Shown: positions 31,218 through 40,183, counted from the first letter of the stretch. The stretch: 51,304 nt of DNA from JASGDB01 sp049841315 (GCA_049841315.1 JASGDB010000145.1:1-51304); one strand, 5' to 3'. Numbers and translations are program-made. Notes: a model not told the origin generated them from the sequence alone.

Positions 31218-33437
31218 ATGTCAGACAAATCCAAAATCTATTACACCCTTACGGATGAAGCGCCCATGCTGGCAACACATTCATTTTTACCAATCGTAAA
31301 AGCCTTTACTCATTCGGCGGACATCGAAATCGAAGTTCCGGATATTTCCCTTTCGGGAAGAATTTTGGCAAACTTTCCGGAATATCTTACCGATGAGCAG
31401 AAAACCGAAGATGCACTTGCAAAACTGGGAGAACTGGCAACAAAACCGGAAGCCAATATCATCAAACTTCCTAATATTTCTGCTTCCGCTCCGCAGTTGG
31501 ATGAAGCGATTGCAGAACTTCAGAAGAAAGGTTTCGCCGTACCAGATTATCCTGCCGAACCTAAAAATGACGAAGAAAAAGCCATTAAAACAAAATACGC
31601 CAAAGTTCTTGGAAGTGCCGTAAATCCTGTGTTAAGAGAAGGAAACTCCGACAGGCGTGCACCGAAAGCCGTGAAAAATTACGCCAAAGCCAATCCTCAC
31701 AAAATGGGAGAATGGTCTGCCGACAGCAAAACTGAAGTTGCCCACATGGAATCGGGAGATTTCTACGGAACGGAAACTTCTGTAACCGTGGAAAATGCAA
31801 CAAAATTCAGAATTGTTTTCAAAGGAAATGACGGTTCAGAAAAGGTGCTGAAAGATTTTGCTCCTCTGAAAGACGGTGAAGTTATCGATTCTTCCGTGAT
31901 GAATCTTAACGCGCTGAAAGCCTTTGTACAAAAGGCAATAGATTCCGCAAAACAGAAAGATATTCTACTTTCCGCCCACCTGAAAGCAACCATGATGAAG
32001 ATTTCCGACCCGATTATGTTCGGAGCAATCGTGGAAACCTATTTCAAAGATGTTTTTGCCAAATATGCGGATACGTTCAAAGCATTAGACGTCAATCCGA
32101 ATAACGGACTTGCCGATTTATACGAAAAAATCAAAGGAAATGATAAAGAAGCCGACATCAAATCCGACATCGAAAAAGCCATTGAAAACGGCCCACGAAT
32201 CGCAATGGTGAATTCCGATAAAGGAATTACCAATTTTCACGTTCCATCCGATGTGATTGTGGATGCTTCCATGGCATCTCTCGTACGAGGCGGAGGAAAA
32301 ATGTGGAACAAAGACGGAAACGAAGAAGATACCGAAATCATCATTCCAGACCGTACTTATGCAGGTTTCTATACAGCAGTTGTTGACGATATGAAGAAAA
32401 ACGGAAAACTGAATCCCGCAACCATGGGTTCTGTTCCGAATGTGGGATTAATGGCTCAGAAAGCAGAAGAATACGGCTCTCATGACAAAACATTCCAGAT
32501 GGATGCCGACGGAAACGTGGAAGTTCAGGATGAAAGCGGAAACGTTCTTCTTTCCCAAAAAGTAGAAAAAGATGATATTTTCAGAATGTGCCAGACGAAA
32601 GATGCTCCTATTCAGGACTGGGTGAAATTAGCCGTAAACAGAGCAAGACTTTCCGACACGCCTGCGATTTTCTGGCTGGATAAAGGCAGAGCGCACGACA
32701 GAGAAATCATCAAAAAAGTTGAAAAATATCTGAAAGACCATAACACCGAAGGACTTGATATCAGCATTATGGATGTGAAAGACGCCATGGCTGAAACACT
32801 GAAACGTGCAAGAGAAGGAAAAGACACGATTTCCGTTTCCGGTAATGTTTTGAGGGATTACCTTACCGACCTTTTCCCAATCCTCGAGCTTGGAACTTCG
32901 GCGAAAATGCTTTCCATTGTTCCACTGATGAACGGAGGCGGATTGTTTGAAACCGGAGCGGGAGGTTCTGCACCGAAACATATCGAGCAGTTCCTTGAAG
33001 AAGGGTATCTGAGATGGGATTCTTTGGGAGAATTTTTAGCATTGCAAGCATCTTTAGAGCATTTGGCGCAAACTCAGGGAAATCAGAAAGCGCAGATTCT
33101 CGCCGATGCTTTGGATGAAGCAAATGCAAAATTCTTAGCGGAAGACAAATCTCCTGCAAGAAAACTCGGAGGAATCGACAACAGAGGTTCTCATTTCTAT
33201 CTGGCGATGTACTGGGCAGAAGCATTGGCAAATCAGACGAAAGATGCCGGAATTGCTTCAAAATTTGCTCCTGTTGCCAAAGCCATGCAGGAAAATGAAG
33301 CGAAGATTAATGAAGAATTAATCGGTGCACAGGGAAAACCGCAGGACATCGGAGGATATTATAAACCGAACGAAAACAAAACGTATGCAGCAATGCGCCC
33401 GAGTTTGACTTTGGATTCCATTATCAATGGGATTTAA
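31218..33437 (+). CDS. icd: Monomeric NADP-dependent isocitrate dehydrogenase
   Basis: A 739-residue monomeric-type IDH (IDH-II), unrelated in length to the 420-residue dimeric enzyme. It starts MSDKSKIYYTLTDEAPMLAT. Signatures are LREGNSDRRAPKAVKNYAK at the isocitrate site, HPHKMGEW-like NPHKMGEWSADSKTEVAHME, VSGNVLRDYLTDLFPILELG and GGGLFETGAGGSAPKH. It catalyses the NADPH-yielding TCA step. It has its own promoter and is flanked by terminators, so it is a single-gene unit. Confidence 0.96.
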   Translation: MSDKSKIYYTLTDEAPMLATHSFLPIVKAFTHSADIEIEVPDISLSGRILANFPEYLTDEQKTEDALAKLGELATKPEANIIKLPNISASAPQLDEAIAELQKKGFAVPDYPAEPKNDEEKAIKTKYAKVLGSAVNPVLREGNSDRRAPKAVKNYAKANPHKMGEWSADSKTEVAHMESGDFYGTETSVTVENATKFRIVFKGNDGSEKVLKDFAPLKDGEVIDSSVMNLNALKAFVQKAIDSAKQKDILLSAHLKATMMKISDPIMFGAIVETYFKDVFAKYADTFKALDVNPNNGLADLYEKIKGNDKEADIKSDIEKAIENGPRIAMVNSDKGITNFHVPSDVIVDASMASLVRGGGKMWNKDGNEEDTEIIIPDRTYAGFYTAVVDDMKKNGKLNPATMGSVPNVGLMAQKAEEYGSHDKTFQMDADGNVEVQDESGNVLLSQKVEKDDIFRMCQTKDAPIQDWVKLAVNRARLSDTPAIFWLDKGRAHDREIIKKVEKYLKDHNTEGLDISIMDVKDAMAETLKRAREGKDTISVSGNVLRDYLTDLFPILELGTSAKMLSIVPLMNGGGLFETGAGGSAPKHIEQFLEEGYLRWDSLGEFLALQASLEHLAQTQGNQKAQILADALDEANAKFLAEDKSPARKLGGIDNRGSHFYLAMYWAEALANQTKDAGIASKFAPVAKAMQENEAKINEELIGAQGKPQDIGGYYKPNENKTYAAMRPSLTLDSIINGI

Positions 33438-33463
33438 GAAAAAAAATAGAATTACTGTTATAA

Positions 33464-33494
33464 AAAAGTTTCCCGATTAGGGAAACTTTTTTTA
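33464..33494. terminator. Bidirectional terminator between icd and a minus-strand gene
   Basis: AAAAAAGTTTCCC-GATTA-GGGAAACTTTTTTT. It overlaps the last codon of the convergent membrane-protein gene. Confidence 0.88.
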
Positions 33495-34067
33495 CTTTAA
33501 ATCTTCTATCATTTTTTCCAGTTTTTTAACATGTCTTCCATAAAAATATTGATACCATCCTCTCCCGAAAAATACGATGAACACACACATTAAGACAAAT
33601 ATAATGATAAACGATACCATACTGAAATGATGCATCGGATATAAAAGAATCACGCACTCCGACAAGACTAACGGAACTACTGCAATGTAATACGATTTAT
33701 ACAATTCCGTATTTAATCTGAGGTCAAAAAGCAACTCGGAAAGACTTTCTCTGGTGGCTTTACTGATGTCCGGCATTCTTTTGTAAAACTTATAAAAGCG
33801 GTAGTTATAATAGAATATAATAAAACAAAAAGTAACCAAAAAAACCGCAAACAATTCCTTTGTTGTACCGGAAAAATAAGTGTTTAAAGGAGTGATGAAT
33901 AAGAAAAGCAAAAGCATAGCCGGAAAATTGCTCCAGAATTCCATTCTCATATTCTTACGGATTTTCTCCAGCGGAAGATGAATTTCTTTCTTTTTTTCCA
34001 GAGAAATTTCAGGCGTTTCGGTGATTTCTTCCTGATTGTACAATTCTTTGAGATTATTGAGATTCAT
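33492..34067 (-). CDS. Membrane protein downstream of an ECF sigma factor, possible anti-sigma partner
   Basis: A 191-residue protein. A soluble, charged N-terminal 45 residues (MNLNNLKELYNQEEITETPE, then SLEKKKEIHLPLEKIRKNM) is followed by four hydrophobic helices and a basic tail. It lies 39 bases after the sigma-factor gene on the same strand. Cytoplasmic N-terminal segments tethered to the membrane can act as anti-sigma factors, and position suggests that here. No zinc-type anti-sigma motif (HxxxCxxC) is present. Confidence 0.7.
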   Translation of the reverse strand: MNLNNLKELYNQEEITETPEISLEKKKEIHLPLEKIRKNMRMEFWSNFPAMLLLFLFITPLNTYFSGTTKELFAVFLVTFCFIIFYYNYRFYKFYKRMPDISKATRESLSELLFDLRLNTELYKSYYIAVVPLVLSECVILLYPMHHFSMVSFIIIFVLMCVFIVFFGRGWYQYFYGRHVKKLEKMIEDLK

Positions 34068-34106
34068 ATTTTTTTTATTTATAATTAAAATGATTGGTTG
34101 TATTAT

Positions 34107-34595
34107 TTATGAAAGCATTTGTTTGAGTTTTTCTTTTGCACGGTTCAGCTTCACACGGGCGTTAACTTCAGTAATTCCTAACTGTTCCGCCATTTCCTTT
34201 CCGGAAACATCTTCCAGAAAATAGAAAATCAGGGCTTTGTCAATCGGGCTGAGCTTCTGAATGGCTTCGTACATTTTTTTCAGATTCCTGTCTTTTTCAT
34301 CGCAGTATTCTTCATCTTTTACTTTGAAATTCTGCACATCATCATTTTGGAAAATGCTCCGTTTCTTTTCGGATTTCAAAAACACAATCGCGGTATTCAG
34401 CGCAATCCTGTACAGCCATGTCGAAAATTCACTTTTTCCCTCGAACTTATCGTAGGATTTCCAAACCTGATAGGTGATTTCCTGAAAAAGGTCTTTCTGG
34501 TCGTCGGCATTATCCATGTACATTCTGGCTATTTTGAAAACCACACCTTTGTGCTTTTCCATGCGTTCCAAAAATTCTTTTTCCTTTGATGCCAT
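34107..34595 (-). CDS. ECF-type RNA polymerase sigma factor
   Basis: A 162-residue sigma-70 family protein with only regions 2 and 4. Region 2 is seen in ADDQKDLFQEITYQVWKSYD and FSTWLYRIALNTA. Region 4 is seen in LSPIDKALIFYFLEDVSGKE, then LGITEVNARVKLNRAKEKL. It would direct RNA polymerase to a stress or envelope regulon. The downstream membrane protein is its likely partner. Confidence 0.93.
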   Translation of the reverse strand: MASKEKEFLERMEKHKGVVFKIARMYMDNADDQKDLFQEITYQVWKSYDKFEGKSEFSTWLYRIALNTAIVFLKSEKKRSIFQNDDVQNFKVKDEEYCDEKDRNLKKMYEAIQKLSPIDKALIFYFLEDVSGKEMAEQLGITEVNARVKLNRAKEKLKQMLS

Positions 34596-34620
34596 TCCTG
34601 ATGTTCTGATGAGTAAGTAA

Positions 34621-34628
34621 CAAACGTA
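34621..34628 (-). promoter_or_regulatory. -7 box TACGTTTG for the sigma-factor gene
   Basis: A perfect TAnnTTTG match on the minus strand, 25 bases before the ATG at 34595. Confidence 0.5.
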
Positions 34629-34675
34629 GGGAAATGTTACAGTTTTTTTTATTTTTTTTTAAACGACTAATAAAA

Positions 34676-35722
34676 CTATTGAATTTCCTTCAAATAAATA
34701 AACGGTTCATCAGCAAACAATTCGGGATGAAAGGCTTTGATATAATCTTTCAAAACCAAATCCGCACGTACTGCTCCGCTTTCAAAAACATCATTTCCGC
34801 TTCCTCTTGTTTTTCCGTGAATGGAATAGAGTTTTCCATGTTTGAAAACATTCATTTTTTCATAATTCGGGTTGATTGGAAGCATCTGTTTCCGGTTGCT
34901 GTAATCGGAAAGATTCATCCAGTATTGAGCGTTTCCGGCTTTCAGAAATACTTCTTCAAATGTCAAAGGAATACTTTTCTCATCCTGATTGTCATTAAGG
35001 ATATAATCCGCATTGGCATCCCTGAAATAATTGGCTGCATACGTTTTTCCGCCCGGAAGAAACCATTGGCTTCCGTACATTTCATTGGCAATAACCACCG
35101 GACGATTTTTCGTTTTGGAAGCCGTTTTTTTCAGTTCCAGGTAATTTTTTTCCACATTTTTATAGACTTCTTCCGCCTTTTTCTCCCCTCCCAATAAAAC
35201 TCCGAACAGTTCGATAATACGAGATTTCTGCAAAGGCTGTTGTTCCAGATATTCATCGATGAAAATAATTTCAATGCCGTTTTTTTTCAGGACATCATAC
35301 GTATTGTCGAAACTCTGGATATAATTGGTGAAAATAACATCGGGTTTATAGGCAATGATTTTTTCAATATCATATTTCTGTTCGTTTCCGATATTCTGAA
35401 TGATATTTTTTTCTAACATCTGATGAATTTTCTCCGAATACACATACTCTGGGCTCGAAATTCCTTTGATAACCTCCTCTTTTTCCAGCTCCAGAATATA
35501 TCCCGTAAGGCTTGAATTCAACAGCATGACATTTTTGTACGGAAGTTTTTCTTTCGGGATTTTGTAAGTAAATTTTCCCGATTTCACTTCGAGAAAACCT
35601 GCATTTTTTTGAAACTGAACACGTTCCGAAATCACAACCTGATTTTCGGTAAAAATTTGAGGTTCTTTCTTGCAGGAAAACAGAAAAAACAGCGCGGAGA
35701 ATAAAAATATTTTTGCTTTCAT
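34676..35722 (-). CDS. Metal-chelate (siderophore/cobalamin-type) ABC substrate-binding lipoprotein
   Basis: A 348-residue lipoprotein with a lipobox ending in Cys17 (FFLFSC). It has a type III periplasmic-binding fold of the BtuF/FhuD/TroA-like family: NVMLLNSSLTGYILELEKEE, then EKIIAYKPDVIFTNYI and the C-terminal GSGNDVFESGAVRADLVLKD. The two lobes are joined by a long helix (ELFGVLLGGEKKAEEVY). It probably binds an Fe-siderophore, haem or corrinoid. No permease or ATPase gene of this system is nearby. It is divergent from tRNA-Arg. Confidence 0.88.
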   Translation of the reverse strand: MKAKIFLFSALFFLFSCKKEPQIFTENQVVISERVQFQKNAGFLEVKSGKFTYKIPKEKLPYKNVMLLNSSLTGYILELEKEEVIKGISSPEYVYSEKIHQMLEKNIIQNIGNEQKYDIEKIIAYKPDVIFTNYIQSFDNTYDVLKKNGIEIIFIDEYLEQQPLQKSRIIELFGVLLGGEKKAEEVYKNVEKNYLELKKTASKTKNRPVVIANEMYGSQWFLPGGKTYAANYFRDANADYILNDNQDEKSIPLTFEEVFLKAGNAQYWMNLSDYSNRKQMLPINPNYEKMNVFKHGKLYSIHGKTRGSGNDVFESGAVRADLVLKDYIKAFHPELFADEPFIYLKEIQ

Positions 35723-35746
35723 CTTTCAAAGAAAATAAATTTGTCT

Positions 35747-35754
35747 TATATTTG
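35747..35754 (+). promoter_or_regulatory. -7 box TATATTTG for tRNA-Arg
   Basis: A perfect TAnnTTTG match 13 bases upstream of the mature tRNA 5' end. Confidence 0.65.
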
Positions 35755-35767
35755 CAAACCTAAAAAC

Positions 35768-35841
35768 GGGTGCGTAGCTCAATTGGATAGAGCGTCTGAT
35801 TACGGCTCAGGAGGTTGAGGGTTCGACTCCTTCCGCGCTCA
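35768..35841 (+). tRNA. tRNA-Arg (anticodon ACG)
   Basis: A 74-nt cloverleaf. The acceptor stem is GGGTGCG with CGCGCTC, the D arm is GCTC / GAGC, and the anticodon stem-loop is TCTGA-TTACGGC-TCAGG, giving ACG. The T arm is GAGGG-TTCGACT-CCTTC. The discriminator is A and CCA is not encoded. The A34 would be edited to inosine by TadA. Confidence 0.95.
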
Positions 35842-35882
35842 CGAAGAGAAATTCTTATACAAGGATTTCTCTTTTTTTACGT

Positions 35883-35890
35883 TAATTTTG
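35883..35890 (+). promoter_or_regulatory. -7 box TAATTTTG before the ABC ATPase gene
   Basis: A perfect TAnnTTTG match 17 bases before the ATG at 35908, just after the tRNA and a T-run. Confidence 0.45.
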
Positions 35891-35907
35891 TAGCAAAATT
35901 TGGGAAT

Positions 35908-36603
35908 ATGTCTTTAGAAATTACCGGTCTTACCAAAAAATTCGGGGAACAGACTGCACTGAACAACATCAATATCGTTATCGGAAAAAATGAAATCATA
36001 GGGCTTTTAGGCCCGAACGGTGCAGGAAAATCTACTCTTATGAAATCCATTGCCGGTGCGCTGAATGTGGAGAAAGAAAAGATTTTTTTCAACGGGAAAG
36101 ACATTACGGAACATGAAACCGAAAGCAAAAAAATCATCGGTTTTCTCCCTGAAAACAATCCTCTTTACTACGAAATGTATGTGAAAGAATACCTGAATTT
36201 CGTAGCAGACATCCATAAAATCCCGAAATCCCGTGTGGAAGAAGTCATCGAACTTGCAGGAATTACTCCCGAAAAATCTAAAAAAATAGGGCAGCTTTCC
36301 AAAGGTTACAAACAGCGTGTCGGACTGGCACAGGCGATTCTCCACCAGCCGGATTTGCTTATTTTAGATGAACCGACCAACGGTCTCGACCCGAACCAGA
36401 TTTTAGAAATCCGAAACGTTATCCGCGAAATTGGAAAGGAAAAAACCGTGATTCTCTCCACACACATCATGCAGGAAGTAGAAGCGCTCTGCTCCCGCGT
36501 TATCCTGATACACGAGGGAACTATTGTTCAGGATTCTCCTATCAATGAGTTCAAAGGGAAATTTGAAACTCTGGAACAAGCGTTTGCGAGCTATACGCTT
36601 TAG
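35908..36603 (+). CDS. ABC transporter ATP-binding protein (GldA-like)
   Basis: A 231-residue ATPase starting MSLEITGLTKKFGEQTALNN; a longer frame through the tRNA is rejected. Walker A is GPNGAGKST, the Q-loop lies in GFLPENNPLYYEMYV, the signature is LSKGYKQRV, Walker B is LLILDEPTNGLDP and the H-loop is STHIMQEVEAL. The PENNPLY-MYV segment resembles GldA of gliding motility and ABC-2 exporters. It is about 65 residues shorter than typical GldA because the C-terminal extension is missing. No permease is adjacent, so it could serve an orphan permease such as the one at 5250. Confidence 0.85.
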   Translation: MSLEITGLTKKFGEQTALNNINIVIGKNEIIGLLGPNGAGKSTLMKSIAGALNVEKEKIFFNGKDITEHETESKKIIGFLPENNPLYYEMYVKEYLNFVADIHKIPKSRVEEVIELAGITPEKSKKIGQLSKGYKQRVGLAQAILHQPDLLILDEPTNGLDPNQILEIRNVIREIGKEKTVILSTHIMQEVEALCSRVILIHEGTIVQDSPINEFKGKFETLEQAFASYTL

Positions 36604-36674
36604 GATTTTTGTTCTTGAACTGCTATTGGTAAAAACAAAAAAAGTCAAAACAAAATGTTTTGACTTTTTCTTAG

Positions 36675-36747
<73 letters not shown>

Positions 36748-36778
36748 ATGTATTTTTGCACTACGAAAGTGGCTTTAG

Positions 36779-36851
<73 letters not shown>

Positions 36852-36862
36852 ATATTGGACTG

Positions 36863-36892
36863 CAAATATACAACATATTTCCGCATTGTCAA
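36863..36892 (-). promoter_or_regulatory. Promoter of the tandem tRNA-fMet genes
   Basis: On the minus strand, TTG (36892-36890), 19 bases, then TATATTTG (36870-36863), which ends 11 bases before the tRNA. Confidence 0.75.
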
Positions 36893-36929
36893 AATTTGGT
36901 TTAAAAATCTTTATTCATCAGTTTTTTCA

Positions 36930-36937
36930 TACATTTG
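36930..36937 (+). promoter_or_regulatory. -7 box TACATTTG for the TsaC-like gene
   Basis: A perfect TAnnTTTG match that ends 4 bases before the ATG, implying a nearly leaderless message. It is divergent from the tRNA promoter. Confidence 0.55.
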
Positions 36938-36941
36938 TAGT

Positions 36942-37553
36942 ATGGCAAAAATACTGAAAATATATCCTGAAAATCCACAGGAAAGTGCTATCAACGAAGT
37001 CGTTAAGGTTTTGGAAAAAGGCGGGCTGATTATTTATCCTTCCGACACCGTTTATGCGCTTGGTTGTGATATCAACAACCTGAAAGCAATGGAAAAGTTA
37101 GCCCAATTCAAAAAAGTGAAACTCGAGAAATCACATTTTTCGATTATCTGTAACGATTTGAGCCATCTTTCGGAGTTTACACGCCCGATAGATACCTCGG
37201 TGTTCCGGATTCTGAAAGCTCATCTTCCGGGAGCATTTACCTTTATCCTGGAAGCCAATAAAAATCTGCCTTTGGCTTACAAAGGACACAAAACCATCGG
37301 AATCCGTGTTCCCGACCATCCTGTTCCTCAGCTGATTGTGGAAAAATTAGGACATCCGATTGCCTCCACTTCCATTAAAGACGATGATGAAATTTTAGAA
37401 TATTCTACCGACCCTGAACTGATTGCCGAGAAATATGACCATTTGGTAGACATCGTTATCGATTCGGGATACGGCGATAATACCGCTTCCACGATTGTGG
37501 ATTTAACTTCGGGAGAACCGGAAATTGTGAGAGAGGGAAAAGGGGTTTTATAA
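36942..37553 (+). CDS. L-threonylcarbamoyladenylate synthase (TsaC/Sua5/YrdC-type)
   Basis: A 203-residue YrdC-domain enzyme starting MAKILKIYPENPQESAINEV; a longer frame through the tRNAs is rejected. The core motifs are GGLIIYPSDTVYALGCD, KSHFSIICNDLSHLSEF, LPGAFTFILEAN, GIRVPDHPVPQLIVE and STIVDLTSGEPEIVREGKG. It makes the threonylcarbamoyl-AMP used for t6A37 of ANN-decoding tRNAs. It lacks the Sua5 C-terminal domain. Members of this short YciO-like branch are sometimes only putative, so exact activity is inferred. Confidence 0.88.
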   Translation: MAKILKIYPENPQESAINEVVKVLEKGGLIIYPSDTVYALGCDINNLKAMEKLAQFKKVKLEKSHFSIICNDLSHLSEFTRPIDTSVFRILKAHLPGAFTFILEANKNLPLAYKGHKTIGIRVPDHPVPQLIVEKLGHPIASTSIKDDDEILEYSTDPELIAEKYDHLVDIVIDSGYGDNTASTIVDLTSGEPEIVREGKGVL

Positions 37554-37617
37554 GAGCCAAGTAAAAAGTAAAAAGAAACAAGTGTACGAGTTACGGGATT
37601 CGGGTTACGAGTTATTT

Positions 37618-37676
37618 CCCTCCTTTGGAGGGGTGGCAAAATTTTCAGAAAGAAAATTTTGACGGGGTGGTTTAAA
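37618..37676. repeat. CCACCCCGTCAAAA repeat, inverted orientation
   Basis: CCCTCCTTTGGAGGGGTGG ... AGAAAATTTTGACGGGGTGG. The reverse complement matches the element at 24847-24900. Flanked by TACGAGTT / CTCGTA-type low-complexity text. Confidence 0.8.
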
Positions 37677-37741
37677 CCCACACCTCGAATCTCGTACCTC
37701 CTACCTCGTACCGTAAAACATTAAACCTTGAACAAAAAATT

Positions 37742-38500
37742 ATGAAAATAGTAACATCTCCCGCAAAACTGATGAACACAGAAAATTCTACGGAATTTTT
37801 GAAGCCGACAATGCCTGTATTCATTGAAGAAGCGGATTATATACAATCGTATCTGAAACAGAAATCTCCGAAATATTTATCGGAATTAATGGAAATTTCG
37901 CCCAAACTTGCGGATGAAAACTGGCAGAGAAATCAGGTCTGGAAAAAGAATCCTTCGGCTAAGGAAAGCTGTCCTGCCCTTTTCGCCTTTACCGGAGAAG
38001 TGTACAGAGGATTGGATGCCCAAACTTTAAACAAAGATGCCGTTGCGTATTTACAGAAAAACCACCGGATTCTTTCCGGTTTGTACGGACTGCTGAAACC
38101 TTCGGATAAAGTGATGCTTTACCGTCTGGAAATGGGCAGAAACTTTGCATTTGATTCCTACAAAAACCTGTATGAATTCTGGAGAGAAAAAGTAACGGAA
38201 CATCTCAATTCCGAACTGAAAACCAAAGACATCATCCTCAATCTTGCGAGTACGGAATATTTTAAAGTTTTGGACAAAAAGAAGCTCAATGCTCCTGTGA
38301 TTGATTTCGATTTTTATGAAATGAAATCCGGAAAACCGAAAACGGTTGTAGTATACACCAAACACGCAAGAGGTTTGGTCGCAAGATTCTGCGCTGAAAC
38401 CAAAGCGAAAACCCTGAATGATGTGAAAACCTTCAATTATGAGGGTTATCTGATTGATGAGGAAAAATCTGCGGAGAATAAACTGGTTTTTGTAAGATAA
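37742..38500 (+). CDS. yaaA: Peroxide stress protein YaaA
   Basis: A 252-residue protein of the YaaA/DUF328 family, which limits free iron and DNA damage during peroxide stress. Motifs are MKIVTSPAKLMNTENS, CPALFAFTGEVYRGLDAQTL, LSGLYGLLKPSDKVMLYRLE and the C-terminal ARFCAETKAKTLNDVKTFN. Length fits. The next gene, prmC, starts immediately after its stop codon, so they form an operon. Confidence 0.95.
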   Translation: MKIVTSPAKLMNTENSTEFLKPTMPVFIEEADYIQSYLKQKSPKYLSELMEISPKLADENWQRNQVWKKNPSAKESCPALFAFTGEVYRGLDAQTLNKDAVAYLQKNHRILSGLYGLLKPSDKVMLYRLEMGRNFAFDSYKNLYEFWREKVTEHLNSELKTKDIILNLASTEYFKVLDKKKLNAPVIDFDFYEMKSGKPKTVVVYTKHARGLVARFCAETKAKTLNDVKTFNYEGYLIDEEKSAENKLVFVR

Positions 38501-39376
38501 ATGACTATACTACAACTAAAAAATCATTTCAAATCCGAGCTTTCCGAATGGTACAGCGAATCGGAAAGCGCTTTTTTGTATTCCGTTTTTGTGGAGAAAA
38601 TTGTAGGTTTTTCTACTTATCTGCAACGGAAATTTATGCATCAGGAACTTTTGGTGAGTGATGAAGAACAGCTGAAAACCATTCTCGCAGAACTGAAAAC
38701 AGGAAAACCCTATCAGCATATTTCAGGCGAAACCGAATTTTACGGAATGAAGTTTTTCGTCAATGAAAACGTCCTCATTCCCCGTCCGGAAACAGAAGAA
38801 CTCATTGAATTTTCCATTCGGAAAATTCAAGATTTAAAGTTTAAAGTTTCAAGTTCAAACCTGAAACCTAAAACGTTAAACGTTAAACTTTTAGACATCG
38901 GCACAGGAAGCGGAATTATCCCGATTGTTTTAAAAAAACATTTCCCCGAAGCAGAAATTTCTGCAATAGATATTTCCGAAAAAGCTCTGGAAAGGGCAAA
39001 GAAAAACGCTGAATTTCACCAAACAGAAATCCGTTTTCTGCTAATGGATTTTCTGAATGAACCGCCTGACGAAAAATTCGATATTATCATCTCCAATCCG
39101 CCATACATCGGCATTGACGAAAAAGAAGAAATATCGGATTCCGTGAAAAACTTTGAGCCTGAAAATGCATTGTTTTCTCCCGTTCAGGACACTTTGATTT
39201 TCTATCGCAGAATTGCGGAATATGCATCGGAACATCTTACTGAAAACGGAGTGATTTTCCTTGAAATCAATCAGAAATTAGGGAAAGAAACGGCCGAACT
39301 TTTTCAGAACTTTTCGGAATCACGGCTTTTGCAGGATATTTCGGGGAATGACAGAATTGTTTTTGCGGTGAAGTGA
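38501..39376 (+). CDS. prmC: Peptide chain release factor N5-glutamine methyltransferase
   Basis: A 291-residue SAM-dependent methyltransferase that modifies the GGQ glutamine of RF1/RF2. The N-terminal helical domain contains GKPYQHISGETEFYGMKFFV and LIPRPETEELIEF. The SAM motif is LLDIGTGSGIIPIVL, and the catalytic motif is IISNPPYIG. Residues about 110-130, just before the SAM motif, are an unusual linker. It is encoded by TTTAAAGTTTAAAG-type low-complexity DNA, the same type found in many intergenic gaps here. It works with prfC (24970) in termination. Confidence 0.94.
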   Translation: MTILQLKNHFKSELSEWYSESESAFLYSVFVEKIVGFSTYLQRKFMHQELLVSDEEQLKTILAELKTGKPYQHISGETEFYGMKFFVNENVLIPRPETEELIEFSIRKIQDLKFKVSSSNLKPKTLNVKLLDIGTGSGIIPIVLKKHFPEAEISAIDISEKALERAKKNAEFHQTEIRFLLMDFLNEPPDEKFDIIISNPPYIGIDEKEEISDSVKNFEPENALFSPVQDTLIFYRRIAEYASEHLTENGVIFLEINQKLGKETAELFQNFSESRLLQDISGNDRIVFAVK

Positions 39377-39486
39377 AGTGCGAGATACGAGTTTCGAGGT
39401 GGTGAATGGTAAATTCAAAATTTGGAACTCAAGCAAAATCAAATAAAATCAAACTTTCAAACCTTAAACTTTAAACCCGAAACTCG

Positions 39487-39518
39487 TTTGCTCCGTTTCA
39501 CAAAAAAAACTATTTTTG
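39487..39518 (+). promoter_or_regulatory. Promoter of the PAP2-like gene
   Basis: TTTG (39487-39490), 20 bases, then TATTTTTG (39511-39518). A complete consensus, 14 bases before the ATG. Confidence 0.7.
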
Positions 39519-39532
39519 ACTAAAATCAGAAT

Positions 39533-40141
39533 ATGCTGACTGCCCAAAATTCATTTTTACTAAAAATCTCAAAATTCATCTCGAATTTTTTCAATCCACT
39601 GACTTCGTTTTTTCTGTATATTCTTTATTTCAGCATCAAAAATTATACATGGAAAGAGGCTTCGGAGCATTTTCTTCCGGTAGTTTTCATTATGATTGTA
39701 CCGATTATCATCTGGATTGTGCGGAAAGTGAGAACGGGAAAATATACCAATATGGATGTTTCCGACCGTCATGAGCGGAAAAGCCTTTATTTCTTTATTG
39801 CCGGAGTAATCGGCGTGTATCTGCTTTACGATTATTTTTTCAGAGATACGGTTGATTTTTCGATACTTTTTCTTTTGATTCTGCTTTTGGTGATGCAGTT
39901 CAGCAATTATTTCATTAAAAGCTCGATGCATACTGCGTTTAACGTATTCGTTTCAGCTTTGTTTTTCGTGCAGGATTACAGATTGGGAATTTTCTGGTTC
40001 GTGCTTTCCGTTTTGGTCGGAATCACTCGTATTATTCTGAAAAGACATACTCCGAAAGAAGTTCTATCAGGCGGATTGATTGCTTCTGTCATTTCCGCAA
40101 TGTATTTTTTTGTTTATCTAAATTCACAATATCAACCCTAA
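39533..40141 (+). CDS. PAP2-like membrane phosphatase family protein
   Basis: A 202-residue protein with five or six membrane helices. C-terminal motifs resemble PAP2 lipid phosphatases: KSSMHTAFNVFVSA in the place of SGH, and VGITRIILKRHTPKEVLSGG for the SRxxxxxHxxxD motif. The first motif (KxxxxxxRP) is present only loosely as VSDRHERKS. Retained His and Arg suggest an active enzyme, but the third motif has Glu in place of Asp. Substrate unknown. Confidence 0.75.
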   Translation: MLTAQNSFLLKISKFISNFFNPLTSFFLYILYFSIKNYTWKEASEHFLPVVFIMIVPIIIWIVRKVRTGKYTNMDVSDRHERKSLYFFIAGVIGVYLLYDYFFRDTVDFSILFLLILLLVMQFSNYFIKSSMHTAFNVFVSALFFVQDYRLGIFWFVLSVLVGITRIILKRHTPKEVLSGGLIASVISAMYFFVYLNSQYQP

Positions 40142-40183
40142 ATTCTATTGAGTTTACTGTCTTCCGATTCGGAAAAAAATGGG

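Noticed and set aside
35815..35907. N-terminal extension of the ABC ATPase reading back into tRNA-Arg
   Set aside because: The extension overlaps the tRNA. The ABC domain begins at the ATG at 35908, with a -7 box just upstream.
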